DNA of 64,000 nt from Staphylococcus kloosii (GCF_003019255.1 NZ_CP027846.1:2480001-2544000); one strand, 5' to 3'. Shown: positions 42,971 through 51,970, numbered from the stretch's first letter. Numbers and translations are program-made. The notes: generated by a model from the sequence alone, not told the origin.

Positions 42971-43145
42971 TGAACATGTCACTCCCTTAGCATGTTATAG
43001 TATTATACGTAATTAATTCATTTTGTCAAACAGCTAATCAACTTATTATTTTTCGAAAATCTATTTTCATACATTATTAAAAATTGAATTTATTTTTTAA
43101 AATAATTTTGAAACTAATTAATTTTCGAAAAACAACCGTACACAA

Positions 43146-43424
43146 CTAACATGCTTCATTGTTCTTATTAAGAACAATTAACTTTACCACCCTGTCTGCA
43201 TTTAAAACATTTATTTTACCGTCATAACAGTTTTCGAAAGTTATTTCCTCGTTAATACTAATAGGGTTCACATATTTCACTTCATAATATTTCCAGTTTA
43301 AATTCAGTTGCGATAAGATAATTTCTACTACTAATTGTCCTGGAACGATTTGATCATGAATTGGATTTTGATCATCGATAAGTGATAAATAATCATCTAC
43401 AAATTGTTTAGTTATGTGTATCAT
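43146..43424 (-). CDS. Small hot-dog/MaoC-like protein
   Basis: About 92 residues. DDQNPIHDQIVPGQLVVEIILSQL resembles the D.NPIH.D...PG signature of MaoC/R-hydratase proteins, the rest being a short beta-rich segment. The protein is shorter than a full hydratase (about 140 residues), so activity may need a partner such as VraC. ATG 43424 follows AAGGTGG; it overlaps the VraC 3' end by 17 bp. It is the last gene of the vra operon, as in S. aureus. Substrate unknown. Confidence 0.72.
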   Translation of the reverse strand: MIHITKQFVDDYLSLIDDQNPIHDQIVPGQLVVEIILSQLNLNWKYYEVKYVNPISINEEITFENCYDGKINVLNADRVVKLIVLNKNNEAC

Positions 43425-43794
43425 TTTCCACCTTCTTAACAAACGTTTGATTAATAGAAATGCATTTAAGGTTATTTTTATAAATTTCTAGTAAAAATTC
43501 GTATCGTTTAAATTGTTTGATATTTTTACAATTTTTAATTGTCATTTGTGCAACATAATCTTCATCGGTTTTCAACTGTGTCATTTGTTCAATGTTTGTC
43601 TTAATAAGCTTAATAGCACTGTGTCGAAATTGCTGGAATAATTTAAATTGCCCCCATAACTTTGCGCAATATAGTGGTGGCACTTCGTCCTCATCATATT
43701 GATTGCTATTAAATAATTGTTTATAGCTCGCGACGCTCGAACTTCGAAACTGAACTATTTTACTTTCGGTTCCACCTGTGGAAGAGTATTGCAT
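43408..43794 (-). CDS. vraC: VraC-like protein
   Basis: 128 residues as drawn from ATG 43794, overlapping the thiolase gene by 35 bp; AGGAGG lies about 11 bases upstream. The core SSSVASYKQLFNS...VPPLYCAKLWGQFKLFQQF and the C-terminal TVKKVE-like end match VraC of S. aureus in position and, as I remember, partly in sequence. It may have a hot-dog fold acting on acyl-thioesters with its two neighbours. In S. aureus the vra genes rise in vancomycin-intermediate strains. The precise start and function are uncertain. Confidence 0.72.
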   Translation of the reverse strand: MQYSSTGGTESKIVQFRSSSVASYKQLFNSNQYDEDEVPPLYCAKLWGQFKLFQQFRHSAIKLIKTNIEQMTQLKTDEDYVAQMTIKNCKNIKQFKRYEFLLEIYKNNLKCISINQTFVKKVENDTHN

Positions 43795-44908
43795 TCCCTA
43801 TGCCACCTCCTATACCCATTGTGGCAATGCTTTTAATTATATCTTTCATATAAAACAATCGTGTAACTAATGCTGCACCACTCGCACCATATGGGTGGCC
43901 AGAAGCAATTGATCCTCCCCATTGATTAAGTTGTTGCGCTGTAATATCTAATTGTTGTTTACATGCTAAAACTTGAGAAGCAAATGCTTCATTTAATTCT
44001 ACGGCATCAATATCTTGCATAGTCATTTTATGTTTGTGTAATAATTGCGTCACAGTAGGAACCGGACCAATGCCTAATAATTTAGGATCTACTCCCTTTG
44101 TAGCACTATCTATAAATTGCAAACCTTCTTCAAAACCTAATGATTGTGCTAATTGTGCTTCCATAACGAGTAATAACACTGCACCATCATTCTTCATACA
44201 ACAATTGGCAGCACTAACACTACCATTAGCTAACAATGGTTTAAAACGACTTATTCTTTCATATGATAATCTTGGTTTAACACTTTCATCTATAGCAAAA
44301 GCGTCACCTTTTACTGTTATTGGTAATATTTCCTGGGTAATTTGTTGATTATCATAAGCTTTTATAGTTTTTTGATGGCTTTCATAGGCAAATTTATCTT
44401 CTTCTTCTTTTGTAATATTAAATTGCTGTGCTACATTTTCTGCCGCTTCAATCATTGAAGGATCTTGATTTTCAGGAGCAAATGAAGCACGTTCATAAAA
44501 CATAGGCAATTCATTATCATATACTGATTGAGGCCGTTTAATTTTCCATGGCGCTCTGCTTGAACTTTCGACACCACCAGCAATGAACACTTGCCCCGCT
44601 TCTGCCTGAATCATACGACAAGCTTGAATAACAGCCTCTAGACCTGAACCACATTGTCGATCTATTGTGATACCAGGAATACGATTATCCAAACCAGCTT
44701 CTAATAATGATTTACGTGCAATATTTCCTCCATTACCAACGATATTCCCTAATATAACATCATCAATTTGCGTCATAATATCCGGATATTGTGCTTTAAA
44801 ATGTTCAAATAAAGGTAATAACAATTGCTCAGGTTCAAGATGTTTTAACGTTCCACCATATTTACCAAAAGCAGTCCGTTTAGCTGCTACTATAATTGGT
44901 TGTTTCAT
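43760..44908 (-). CDS. vraB: Thiolase-family protein VraB (acetyl-CoA C-acyltransferase-like)
   Basis: 382 residues with the thiolase fold. The acyl-accepting Cys86 is in TIDRQCGSGLEAV, and the His motifs are ELNEAFASQ and GGSIASGHPYGASG. The C-terminal loop, normally CxGGG with the second catalytic Cys, reads MGIGGGIGNA, so Gly365 replaces Cys. As far as I recall S. aureus VraB has the same change. It overlaps vraA by 4 bp and vraC by 35 bp, so the operon is tightly coupled. It may act in chain condensation or degradation, or be altered in activity. Confidence 0.87.
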   Translation of the reverse strand: MKQPIIVAAKRTAFGKYGGTLKHLEPEQLLLPLFEHFKAQYPDIMTQIDDVILGNIVGNGGNIARKSLLEAGLDNRIPGITIDRQCGSGLEAVIQACRMIQAEAGQVFIAGGVESSSRAPWKIKRPQSVYDNELPMFYERASFAPENQDPSMIEAAENVAQQFNITKEEEDKFAYESHQKTIKAYDNQQITQEILPITVKGDAFAIDESVKPRLSYERISRFKPLLANGSVSAANCCMKNDGAVLLLVMEAQLAQSLGFEEGLQFIDSATKGVDPKLLGIGPVPTVTQLLHKHKMTMQDIDAVELNEAFASQVLACKQQLDITAQQLNQWGGSIASGHPYGASGAALVTRLFYMKDIIKSIATMGIGGGIGNAILFHRWNRK

Positions 44909-46266
44909 ATATTAAATGTCCCTTCCTCATACTGTCTTTGCATTTCTTTTCTAGCAATCTTACCACTACTTGTATAAACCATTTTAGGTACCTTTACTAT
45001 TTTGGATGGAATTTGATATCGATAGAGTTTTGTCGCTAAAAATGCACGCATCTCTTTATAATCTATTTGTCTGTCACCCGTATATAATAAAATAGCTAGT
45101 TCGCCAAATTTATGGTGTTTTTGACCAATCACTAACACTTCATCTACTGCTTCATTTAATGCCATCGCTCGCTCTATTTCTATAGGATAAACATTTTCAC
45201 CACCAATGATTAGGCGATCATGTTCTCTTCCATGAAGGTATAGATAATTATCTTTATCGATAGAAGCGTAATCTCCAATAGCTATCCATTCATTGCTATT
45301 AATTTTTTGTGGTACATAACCACTAAATGTCATATTACTTTTTATCGATAATAAACCTATTCCTCGCTCATCTTTATTTGTTATTGCTGTTGCTACATTA
45401 GGAAACAGTTTACCTACCGAATGATTAGGCGCTTCATTATTATAATTGTAGCTAATATAGCTGGCTTCAGAAGACCCAAAAAATTCTATAATAATGGCAT
45501 TTTCAAATTGTTGTGCAATCCTTGCACGTAAATTATGGTCAAATTTATCTCCCGTGCTAAACAAATGACTTAGTTGCGGTACTTTAATGTTTTGAAGTGC
45601 CAATTGTTGAATCATTGTTGGGACGCCAAAAAATGCAATATCATTTTTCATTACACACATATCTTTTAATAATGTTGTTGCATCAAATTGTTGTTGGCCA
45701 ACAAATGTATTGCCTATGTATAAAGCATAAATACACGTGAATAATGCCAACGAATGTGCTATGGGCCCTGGCGAAATGATAAAAGGTGGTACTTCTTTCA
45801 TCATTAAATCATGTTGGTCATAAGACTCTAACCACGATTGCTCATTCCGAAAGTACGCTTTAGGCAAACCAGTGGTCCCTGATGTAAAACCAATATGTAA
45901 AATATCTTCTAAATTTTGGTCCATAATATGATGATGTAACTGTGTTATTGTTTCAGCGTTGTTAATTTCATAATTAATACCATACTGTTTATATATTTTA
46001 TTTTTAGTCTCCTGTGGCCAGCGATAATCAATCACACATGGTATTGCATTAGATTGTAAAACTGCCAAATAGTAAATAATTAGCGTTAACGGGTTTTGAA
46101 TATTTAATGCCACAGTGGCTTGTTGTTCAATCTGTTGCAATTTGTAATGCTTTGTTGCTATTTCATCTTTTAACGCTTTATATGTTATTTGTTGTTTATC
46201 AATTTTAATCGCTATTCGGTCAGCATTTTTGTGTGCATGGTTTTCAATATTAGTTAATAATGTCAT
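44905..46266 (-). CDS. vraA: Acyl-CoA synthetase-like AMP-binding protein VraA
   Basis: 453 residues of the ANL superfamily, shorter than usual (about 500-550). The P-loop-like motif A3 is HIGFTSGTTGLPKAY, A5 is IEFFGSSEASYI, and A7-A8 is IAIGDYASIDKDNYLYLHGREHDRLIIGGENVYPIEIE. The C-terminal catalytic Lys is in YTSSGKIARKEMQ. It should activate a fatty acid as acyl-AMP and acyl-CoA. It is the first gene of vraA-vraB-vraC-small hot-dog gene. The true fatty acid is unknown. Confidence 0.87.
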   Translation of the reverse strand: MTLLTNIENHAHKNADRIAIKIDKQQITYKALKDEIATKHYKLQQIEQQATVALNIQNPLTLIIYYLAVLQSNAIPCVIDYRWPQETKNKIYKQYGINYEINNAETITQLHHHIMDQNLEDILHIGFTSGTTGLPKAYFRNEQSWLESYDQHDLMMKEVPPFIISPGPIAHSLALFTCIYALYIGNTFVGQQQFDATTLLKDMCVMKNDIAFFGVPTMIQQLALQNIKVPQLSHLFSTGDKFDHNLRARIAQQFENAIIIEFFGSSEASYISYNYNNEAPNHSVGKLFPNVATAITNKDERGIGLLSIKSNMTFSGYVPQKINSNEWIAIGDYASIDKDNYLYLHGREHDRLIIGGENVYPIEIERAMALNEAVDEVLVIGQKHHKFGELAILLYTGDRQIDYKEMRAFLATKLYRYQIPSKIVKVPKMVYTSSGKIARKEMQRQYEEGTFNI

Positions 46267-46668
46267 AAATTACACCTACAAAGTTATTTGTTAGTTTTAA
46301 TTATAATATAGTGCTAGTAAGTTAGCGATTAAAGACACAATTCACATATGTAATCAGTTAATTAAGCAATTTACTTTTCGACACCGCTCTATCAAAACGA
46401 TGTGGTACATAATGACATACAAAACCCAAATTCATTAATTTTTTTCACCTCATTTTATCGTTTTCTTCCTAATTTGAATTATAAATTAACACTATTTGGT
46501 GGCTAATCCCATTTCTTATTCATAATTAAGTTTAATCTTAAAATCATGACCTACATTAATGAATTAAAGTAATTCATATATAATTGTATTAAAAAAAGCA
46601 ATTTCTATTTTTATTCAATAGAAATTGCTTTTAAACTTAATTATGCCTATTTCATTAGAATCGATGCT
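46267..46668. other. Gene-free region upstream of vraA and downstream of hxlB
   Basis: About 400 bp without a credible reading frame. It holds a TATAAT (46303-46308, minus strand) that may serve vraA and the hxlB terminator at 46591-46633. A stretch near 46410-46432 faintly resembles the IS1182 remnant at 38060-38090, but too weakly to call. Confidence 0.4.
46591..46633 (-). terminator. Terminator of the hxlAB operon
   Basis: AAAAGCAATTTCTATT (46594-46609) pairs with AATAGAAATTGCTTTT (46617-46632), with a T run on the minus strand. Confidence 0.88.
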
Positions 46669-47217
46669 TTATTCTAAATTAGCATGATTTTGTTGCATTG
46701 TGTTCTCGTCTACATTTAATGCTTCCATTAAATCTAAAACGATACTATCAAAGAAAATTTGTGTTGCTTGTTCGAATAAAGTACCTAATGGTTGCGCTGA
46801 GCCTTCCGAGTCATATTTTGTTCCTGCAGGCAACTCAATAACGGAGTTAGCTAACTTACCAATTGGTGATTCTGGTTTAGTTGTTAATAACACAACTTGA
46901 GCATTTGTACTTTTTGCTTTTTCAGCTAAGATTTTCAAATGTTCAGTCGAACCTGAACCAGAAACGATAACAAATAAATCTTCTTCTGTAATAGAAGGTG
47001 TCGTTGACTCTCCTACGACATGTGCACGTTTGCCAAGTTGATTTAGTCGCATGGCAAAGCTATTAGCTACATATCCAGATCTACCTTTACCTGAAACAAA
47101 GACATTGTCAGCTGAAATCACTTGTTCTAAAAACGTCTTAGCTTCATTCTCTTTAATATTAGATAATGTACGATCTAATTCATCCAACATTAATCTATAA
47201 TTAGTAATTTCTGCCAT
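46669..47217 (-). CDS. hxlB: 6-phospho-3-hexuloisomerase
   Basis: 182 residues with a SIS fold. VFVSGKGRSGYVANSFAMRLNQLGKRAHVVGES forms the phosphosugar site, followed by IVSGSGSTEHLKILAEKAK and LGTLFEQATQIFFDSIV. It isomerises hexulose-6-phosphate to fructose-6-phosphate, the second step of the ribulose monophosphate pathway. It starts 2 bp after hxlA, so the pair is one transcript. Confidence 0.93.
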   Translation of the reverse strand: MAEITNYRLMLDELDRTLSNIKENEAKTFLEQVISADNVFVSGKGRSGYVANSFAMRLNQLGKRAHVVGESTTPSITEEDLFVIVSGSGSTEHLKILAEKAKSTNAQVVLLTTKPESPIGKLANSVIELPAGTKYDSEGSAQPLGTLFEQATQIFFDSIVLDLMEALNVDENTMQQNHANLE

Positions 47218-47219
47218 AA

Positions 47220-47852
47220 TTATCTACCATCAATCGCGTTTCGACATTGTTGAGCTGCCGCAACTGGATCGTCAGCATTCGCAATACCGCCACCAACTAC
47301 GATTAAATCAGGTTCTTCTTTAGCTACTTCTTCAATTGTATCAGGTTTAATACCACCTGCTACAGCAAGTTTTGAATTAGTAATAACTGATTTAACTTTA
47401 CGTAAACTATCTAATGGTGAAACACCTTCTGCTTGCAAGTCATAACCAGTGTGTACCATGATATAGTCTGCACCTAATGCGTCTAATTCTTTAGCGCGTT
47501 GTTCTAAATCTTGAACAGCAATCATATCAACTAATAATTCTTTATTGTTTTTATGCGCTTCTTCAACTGCGCCTTTGATTGAAGCATCTTCAGCTACGCC
47601 TAAAATTGTAACTACATCAGCGCCATATTTAACAGCTTGACTTACTTCATATCCTGCAGCATCCATAATTTTAAGGTCTGCTAATACTTTCACGCCATCA
47701 ATGTTATCGTCTAAATGTTGAACTGAAGGTAAACCTTCATTAATAACGATAGGCGTACCAATTTCTACGATATCAACGTAATCTTTTACTTTGTTAGCTA
47801 ATTCTGCTGCTTCTTCTTTGTTTAATAAATCAATTGCTAATTGTAGTTCCAT
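47220..47852 (-). CDS. hxlA: 3-hexulose-6-phosphate synthase
   Basis: 210 residues, orotidine-decarboxylase-like TIM barrel: LQLAIDLLNKEEA, VDIVEIGTPIVINEG, LADLKIMDAAGYE and AVAGGIKPDTIEE. It condenses formaldehyde with ribulose-5-phosphate, which detoxifies formaldehyde and can run backwards to supply pentose phosphate. First gene of hxlAB. Unlike Bacillus, no HxlR regulator lies beside it. Confidence 0.94.
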   Translation of the reverse strand: MELQLAIDLLNKEEAAELANKVKDYVDIVEIGTPIVINEGLPSVQHLDDNIDGVKVLADLKIMDAAGYEVSQAVKYGADVVTILGVAEDASIKGAVEEAHKNNKELLVDMIAVQDLEQRAKELDALGADYIMVHTGYDLQAEGVSPLDSLRKVKSVITNSKLAVAGGIKPDTIEEVAKEEPDLIVVGGGIANADDPVAAAQQCRNAIDGR

Positions 47853-48297
47853 TCATATTCATCCTTTCAAAGTTATCAATTATACTGTTATTTTACGTGA
47901 ATTAAACACGTTATACATTCATATTGCTCAAATCAATTCCTTTAATGGTTTACCCCATATAATTCGCATTAAACTTATAGGTAATTTTGTAAATAACCAA
48001 GTGACAGTTAAGCTTTTCATTATAATTACTAGTTATTCTCGTTAAAATCATGTATCATTGATATTCAAATTTGCATTTAATTGAGCATACATGTACATTT
48101 CTGCACTTGTTTTTAGTAGAATATAAAGATAATCAATTTTAACCATGATATGTAAGCATTAATATGACAAACATAAGAACAAAGTTCCAATTATTTTGTT
48201 CTTTTTATAAATATTTGGTTGCTATTATCAACATATAGCAAAGTAATGCTAAACAGACTTCATTTTTAGCATTTTCTTACGATAAGGAGTGAATTTG
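47853..48297. other. Divergent control region between hxlA and the YojF gene
   Basis: About 445 bp without a credible gene. It contains the leftward hxlA promoter near 47879-47911 and, on the right, the ribosome site AAGGAG of the YojF gene. Between them (47930-48230) I see only AT-rich sequence. Confidence 0.45.
47879..47911 (-). promoter_or_regulatory. hxlAB promoter with inverted repeat
   Basis: On the minus strand TATAAT (47879-47884) lies 17 bp after GTTTAA (47902-47907), a weak -35. The exact inverted repeat ACGTG (47895-47899) / CACGT (47907-47911) overlaps the -35 and could be an operator. No regulator gene is adjacent. Confidence 0.45.
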
Positions 48298-48657
48298 TTG
48301 GAATTAATAGAATATGACAAAGTACAATCTTTGCTCGATTCTTACGCGAATAAACCAGTATACATTCACGTTGAAACTACAAATGGTGCTTATGCAAACC
48401 ATTTCGATCAACGCGTATTTAATGCTGGTACATTTTTAAGAAACATCCAGATAACTTTTGAACACGCTCAACTTAAAGGTGGAGAAAAAGATCCATATCG
48501 CGTAGGTTTAAAATTAGTAAATAGTGGTTGGGTTTATGTTCAAGGATTAACCCATTTTGAAATTAATGATAATAATGAATTTCTCATTGCTGGCTTTAAT
48601 TATGAAGGACAATTAGCTGCAACGTTAGAAATTAGTACACAACCATTTAACATATAG
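48298..48657 (+). CDS. YojF-family (DUF1806) protein
   Basis: About 119 residues with a conserved core: YDKVQSLLDSYANKPVYIHVETTNGAYANHF and EIKDDNEF-like C-terminal strands. TTG 48298 is chosen as start, eight bases after AAGGAG; TTG 48295 and GTG 48289 are alternatives, the last overlapping the ribosome site. In Bacillus yojF precedes yojG (bshB2), as here with a 14-bp gap. The function is unknown; a link to bacillithiol is suggested by context only. Confidence 0.8.
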   Translation: MELIEYDKVQSLLDSYANKPVYIHVETTNGAYANHFDQRVFNAGTFLRNIQITFEHAQLKGGEKDPYRVGLKLVNSGWVYVQGLTHFEINDNNEFLIAGFNYEGQLAATLEISTQPFNI

Positions 48658-48671
48658 AGGAGGACGAAAAT

Positions 48672-49337
48672 ATGTCAGAAGAAAAACACGTACTCGTAAT
48701 TTTTCCACACCCAGACGACGAAACGTTCTCATCTGCTGGAACGTTAGCTCGTTATATTGATAATGGCGTGCCGGTTACTTATGCTTGTTTAACGCTCGGC
48801 CAAATGGGACGTAATTTAGGTAACCCACCATTCGCTACGAGAGAATCATTACCTAATATTCGTGAGCGTGAACTTGAAGCTGCTGCTGAAGCAATAGGTA
48901 TTAAAGATTTACGTAAAATGGGATTACGAGATAAAACAGTTGAATTTGAACCACATGATGAAATGGATAATATGGTAAAATCTCTAATTGATGAATTACA
49001 ACCCTCAGTAATCATTTCATTCTATCCTAATTTCGCAGTGCATCCTGACCATGAAGCAACGGCAGAAGCAGTCGTTAGAACTGTTGGTAAAATGCCAAAA
49101 GATGAAAGACCTAGATTACAATTGGTTGCTTTTAGTAACGATGCACCAGAAAAACTCGGCGAGCCTGATATTTTAAATAAGATCAGTGATTATAAGGATG
49201 TTAAATTACGTGCTTTTGAGGCACACGCATCACAAACAGGTCCATTTTTACAACAATTAGCTACCCCTGATGTAGACGGTGAAGCGAATAGTTTCTTAGA
49301 AGTTGAGCCGTATTGGACTTATAACTTTGAATCTTAA
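48672..49337 (+). CDS. bshB2: Bacillithiol biosynthesis deacetylase BshB2
   Basis: 221 residues of the LmbE/PIG-L zinc deacetylase family. The metal and catalytic motif is VIFPHPDDETFSSAGT (His13, Asp15, Asp16), and the second zinc motif is NFAVHPDHEATAEA. It removes acetate from GlcNAc-malate to make the amino sugar of bacillithiol, the main low-molecular-weight thiol in staphylococci, or acts on bacillithiol conjugates. The ribosome site is AGAGGAGGA. Second gene of the yojF-bshB2-folE2 transcript. Confidence 0.92.
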   Translation: MSEEKHVLVIFPHPDDETFSSAGTLARYIDNGVPVTYACLTLGQMGRNLGNPPFATRESLPNIRERELEAAAEAIGIKDLRKMGLRDKTVEFEPHDEMDNMVKSLIDELQPSVIISFYPNFAVHPDHEATAEAVVRTVGKMPKDERPRLQLVAFSNDAPEKLGEPDILNKISDYKDVKLRAFEAHASQTGPFLQQLATPDVDGEANSFLEVEPYWTYNFES

Positions 49338-49351
49338 GTGGAGGCAATAGC

Positions 49352-50230
49352 ATGACTGAATTAGACTTATCTACAAGAGAAGGAAGATGGAAACATTTCG
49401 GTTCTGTCGATCCAATCGAAGGTACAAAACCTGTCGTTAAAGAGGAAATGACCGACTTACAAAGCACGAACAAAAACTTTTTATTTGATATAGAAGAAGT
49501 AGGTATTAAAAACTTAGTTTACCCTGTCCGAATTGACGACTATCAAACTGCAGGTACTTTTAGTTTTTCTACAAGTTTGAACCAAGATGAAAAAGGTATC
49601 AATATGAGTCGTATACTTGAAAGTGTTGAGCAACATTACGATAATGGTATCCAACTTAATTTCACTTCACTAAACGAAGTGTTACGCACACTACAAACGA
49701 GTATGAAGCAAAGTTCTGCCGGCGTAGATGTTTCGGGTAAATGGTTTTTTAATCGATTAAGCCCAGTCACTAACATTAAAGCGATAGGTAATGCTGATGT
49801 TACATTCGGTTTAGCAATTGAGGGAGATGCTATTACTCGTAAAGAATTAACAATTAATGCTGCAGTAACGACACTATGTCCTTGTTCTAAAGAAATCAGT
49901 GAGTATTCAGCGCATAATCAACGTGGCTATGTAACTGTAAAAGCTTATTTAGATAAAGATACGACGTTAAATGATAATTACAAAGAAATTATTTTAGATG
50001 CAATGGAAGCTAATGCAAGCTCAATATTATACCCTATTTTAAAACGCCCTGATGAAAAAAGTGTTACAGAACGTGCATATGAAAATCCACGCTTTGTAGA
50101 AGATCTTATTCGTCTTATTGCTGCCGATTTAGTAGGATTTGAATGGATTGAAGGTTTCGATATTGAATGTAGAAATGAAGAATCTATTCATCAACATGAT
50201 GCTTTTGCAAAAATAAAATATAGAAAATAA
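49352..50230 (+). CDS. folE2: GTP cyclohydrolase FolE2 (type IB)
   Basis: 292 residues of the tunnelling fold. The conserved metal/catalytic segment is AVTTLCPCSKEISEYSAHNQRGYV, with the active Cys, and the N-terminal core is VGIKNLVYPVRIDDYQTAGTFSFSTSL. It makes dihydroneopterin triphosphate for folate synthesis and does not strictly need zinc, unlike FolE. It lies 14 bp after bshB2 with its own ribosome site and ends at a clear terminator. Confidence 0.94.
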   Translation: MTELDLSTREGRWKHFGSVDPIEGTKPVVKEEMTDLQSTNKNFLFDIEEVGIKNLVYPVRIDDYQTAGTFSFSTSLNQDEKGINMSRILESVEQHYDNGIQLNFTSLNEVLRTLQTSMKQSSAGVDVSGKWFFNRLSPVTNIKAIGNADVTFGLAIEGDAITRKELTINAAVTTLCPCSKEISEYSAHNQRGYVTVKAYLDKDTTLNDNYKEIILDAMEANASSILYPILKRPDEKSVTERAYENPRFVEDLIRLIAADLVGFEWIEGFDIECRNEESIHQHDAFAKIKYRK

Positions 50231-50244
50231 TAAGTCTTGAATTT

Positions 50245-50303
50245 TTACTGGAATAATTCATTGTATGTAACTATGTTTACATGTGATTATTCCAGTTTTT
50301 TTG
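50245..50303 (+). terminator. folE2 terminator
   Basis: ACTGGAATAAT (50247-50257) pairs with ATTATTCCAGT (50286-50296), followed by T7. Confidence 0.88.
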
Positions 50304-50509
50304 TTTAAAACTAAAATTTTTAATTTTAGCATTAATTTTTTTAGCTTATAGTAAAAATACCAAAAATAATGTAAATAAATAAACATAAAGAGTAAAAAAA
50401 TAATACCCCCATTAAATGAAAAACATATTAAAATAATTACTATATGATATGTGTATTAAGCAATTTCAACCATTCATATATAATCATTTATTTTGTGTGG
50501 TGATTAAGT

Positions 50510-51322
50510 GTGGATTTCACATTGACGATGTTTAATAACCAAAACGCTGTACAAGGACTTACAAATTTAAGTCGTGTTAATGTTTATTTAATTATTAACG
50601 GCAATATGTCCCTCTTAAAAAACAACGAATTGCTACATTATCATATAGGCGATGTCTTTCACGTCTTTGACTTTGACCAAACTATCATCTTCCCACATCA
50701 CGCTTCATTATTAAAATTATCTATAAATCATCATTATTTTTACGATATATATAACGTTCACACCTCACAATTTAAGACTTTAAATTATCCAAGTAATCAA
50801 TTATTTATAAATGCATTATATGCCTTACATCAAAATGAATTATCTCGTTTCAAACATACAATCAATTTATATTTCCAACAAATATGTAATACCTTTAACG
50901 CCGATTTACATACAAATCAATCCACTCAAATCTCTTACGGTTATACATTAATTAAAAATGTAATCCTTTATATCAACACGCATTGTTTAAATAAACTTCC
51001 ATGTAAACATATCGCTCAAAGTCATTACGTCAATCATTGCTTCCTATCTCGAGAATTTTCAAAGTTTATGAAAACTACATTATCTAATTATATTTCGATT
51101 GCGAAAGTTACTCATAACGCTAAATGGTTACTCGAGCAATCTACCAAAACTTATACCTGGCAAAACTATCATTTCCATACATACAATGACTATGCCTCAC
51201 GTTTTGAACAAATGTATCATTGCTTACCAGAAACATGGCCAAAACAAAATAACATGAATACAAAACATGCAAAGCGCATTTTAGATAAAAATATAATGTC
51301 CCAATTAAGTAAGCTCAAATAA
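50510..51322 (+). CDS. AraC-like regulator, divergent
   Basis: 270 residues. The first 150 look like a cupin-type sensor (NVYLIINGNMSLLKNN, HYHIGDVFHVFDFDQ). The last 100 resemble an AraC HTH: CKHIAQSHYVNHCFLSREFSKFMKTTLSNYI, but the second HTH is poorly conserved. The protein is rich in His, Asn and Tyr. GTG 50510 starts it after GGTGAT. A SarA-family gene begins 23 bp downstream, so the two regulators are probably co-transcribed. Targets unknown. Confidence 0.65.
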   Translation: MDFTLTMFNNQNAVQGLTNLSRVNVYLIINGNMSLLKNNELLHYHIGDVFHVFDFDQTIIFPHHASLLKLSINHHYFYDIYNVHTSQFKTLNYPSNQLFINALYALHQNELSRFKHTINLYFQQICNTFNADLHTNQSTQISYGYTLIKNVILYINTHCLNKLPCKHIAQSHYVNHCFLSREFSKFMKTTLSNYISIAKVTHNAKWLLEQSTKTYTWQNYHFHTYNDYASRFEQMYHCLPETWPKQNNMNTKHAKRILDKNIMSQLSKLK

Positions 51323-51345
51323 AATCTATAAAGTTGGTGATAAAC

Positions 51346-51681
51346 ATGAATATTATTAAATATGAAGAAAAAAGAACCTTAATTAAAAAAGTAGTAAAAC
51401 AAAACTTAAATATTACGTTAGTTGAAATCGTAATTTTAGATAAAATAGCTGAAATTAATAAAACGCGTATTGAAGCCTCCGAATTAAAAAAATCGTTATA
51501 TAATAAAAACACGCCAATATCATCACAATTAAGTAATTTAATCAGTCTTAAATTACTAAAAAAAGAAAGAGACTTACATGACGAAAGACGCATTTATTTA
51601 TATGACATAGATTTAGCAGGTATTAACAAAATTTTACAACAATACCATTCTATAGTTAGTAAATTAATAGCAGCAACATAA
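51346..51681 (+). CDS. SarA-family regulator (unassigned paralogue)
   Basis: About 111 residues. The winged-helix core contains IVILDKIAEINKTRIEASELKKSL, a recognition region PISSQLSNLISLKLLKK and the family wing motif RDLHDERRIYLYDID, close to KKRNEHDERTV of SarA. Length fits the single-domain class (SarA, SarR, SarX, SarV). I cannot match it to a named S. aureus Sar protein. ATG 51346 follows GGTGAT. It follows the AraC-like gene in one probable operon. Confidence 0.8.
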   Translation: MNIIKYEEKRTLIKKVVKQNLNITLVEIVILDKIAEINKTRIEASELKKSLYNKNTPISSQLSNLISLKLLKKERDLHDERRIYLYDIDLAGINKILQQYHSIVSKLIAAT

Positions 51682-51739
51682 TCATTAATATTTTTGAGTA
51701 ACACAAATAATATTTCAAATCAAAAACTAATCTATTGTT

Positions 51740-51800
51740 ATGAACTGCACCCTTCAAAGTAGACACTTAAAAATGTAAACTTTGAAGGGAGCATATCAGT
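51740..51800. mobile_element. Possible IS3-family end remnant
   Basis: GAACTGCACCCTTCAAAGT at 51743 onwards resembles the terminal repeat of IS3-family elements, typically TGAACTGC.CCC..A..AG. It forms a hairpin with ACTTTGAAGGGA (51778-51789). No transposase frame is intact nearby. It may simply be a short hairpin between convergent genes. Confidence 0.3.
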
Positions 51801-51896
51801 TATACAGATTAGTTCTTTTTATATTTAACTTGTTGCTCTTTTGTTTGAAAATCCCACAATTGCCTTCACATTCAACTTACTATAGTTAGATAAATT

Positions 51897-51938
51897 AAAA
51901 AACGTCAATTACTATAGTTCAATAGCAATTGACGTTTA
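51897..51938 (-). terminator. Terminator of the azoreductase gene
   Basis: AAACGTCAATT (51900-51910) pairs perfectly with AATTGACGTTT (51927-51937), with T residues following on the minus strand. Confidence 0.9.
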
Positions 51939-51970
51939 TTGTCGAACTCAAGGTTATTGTGCCCCGGACA

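Noticed and set aside
46405..46435. A stretch resembling the IS1182 remnant (TAATGACATAC...AAAACCCAAA)
   Set aside because: Only about 20 matching bases with a gap and no consistent reading frame; chance similarity in AT-rich DNA is possible.
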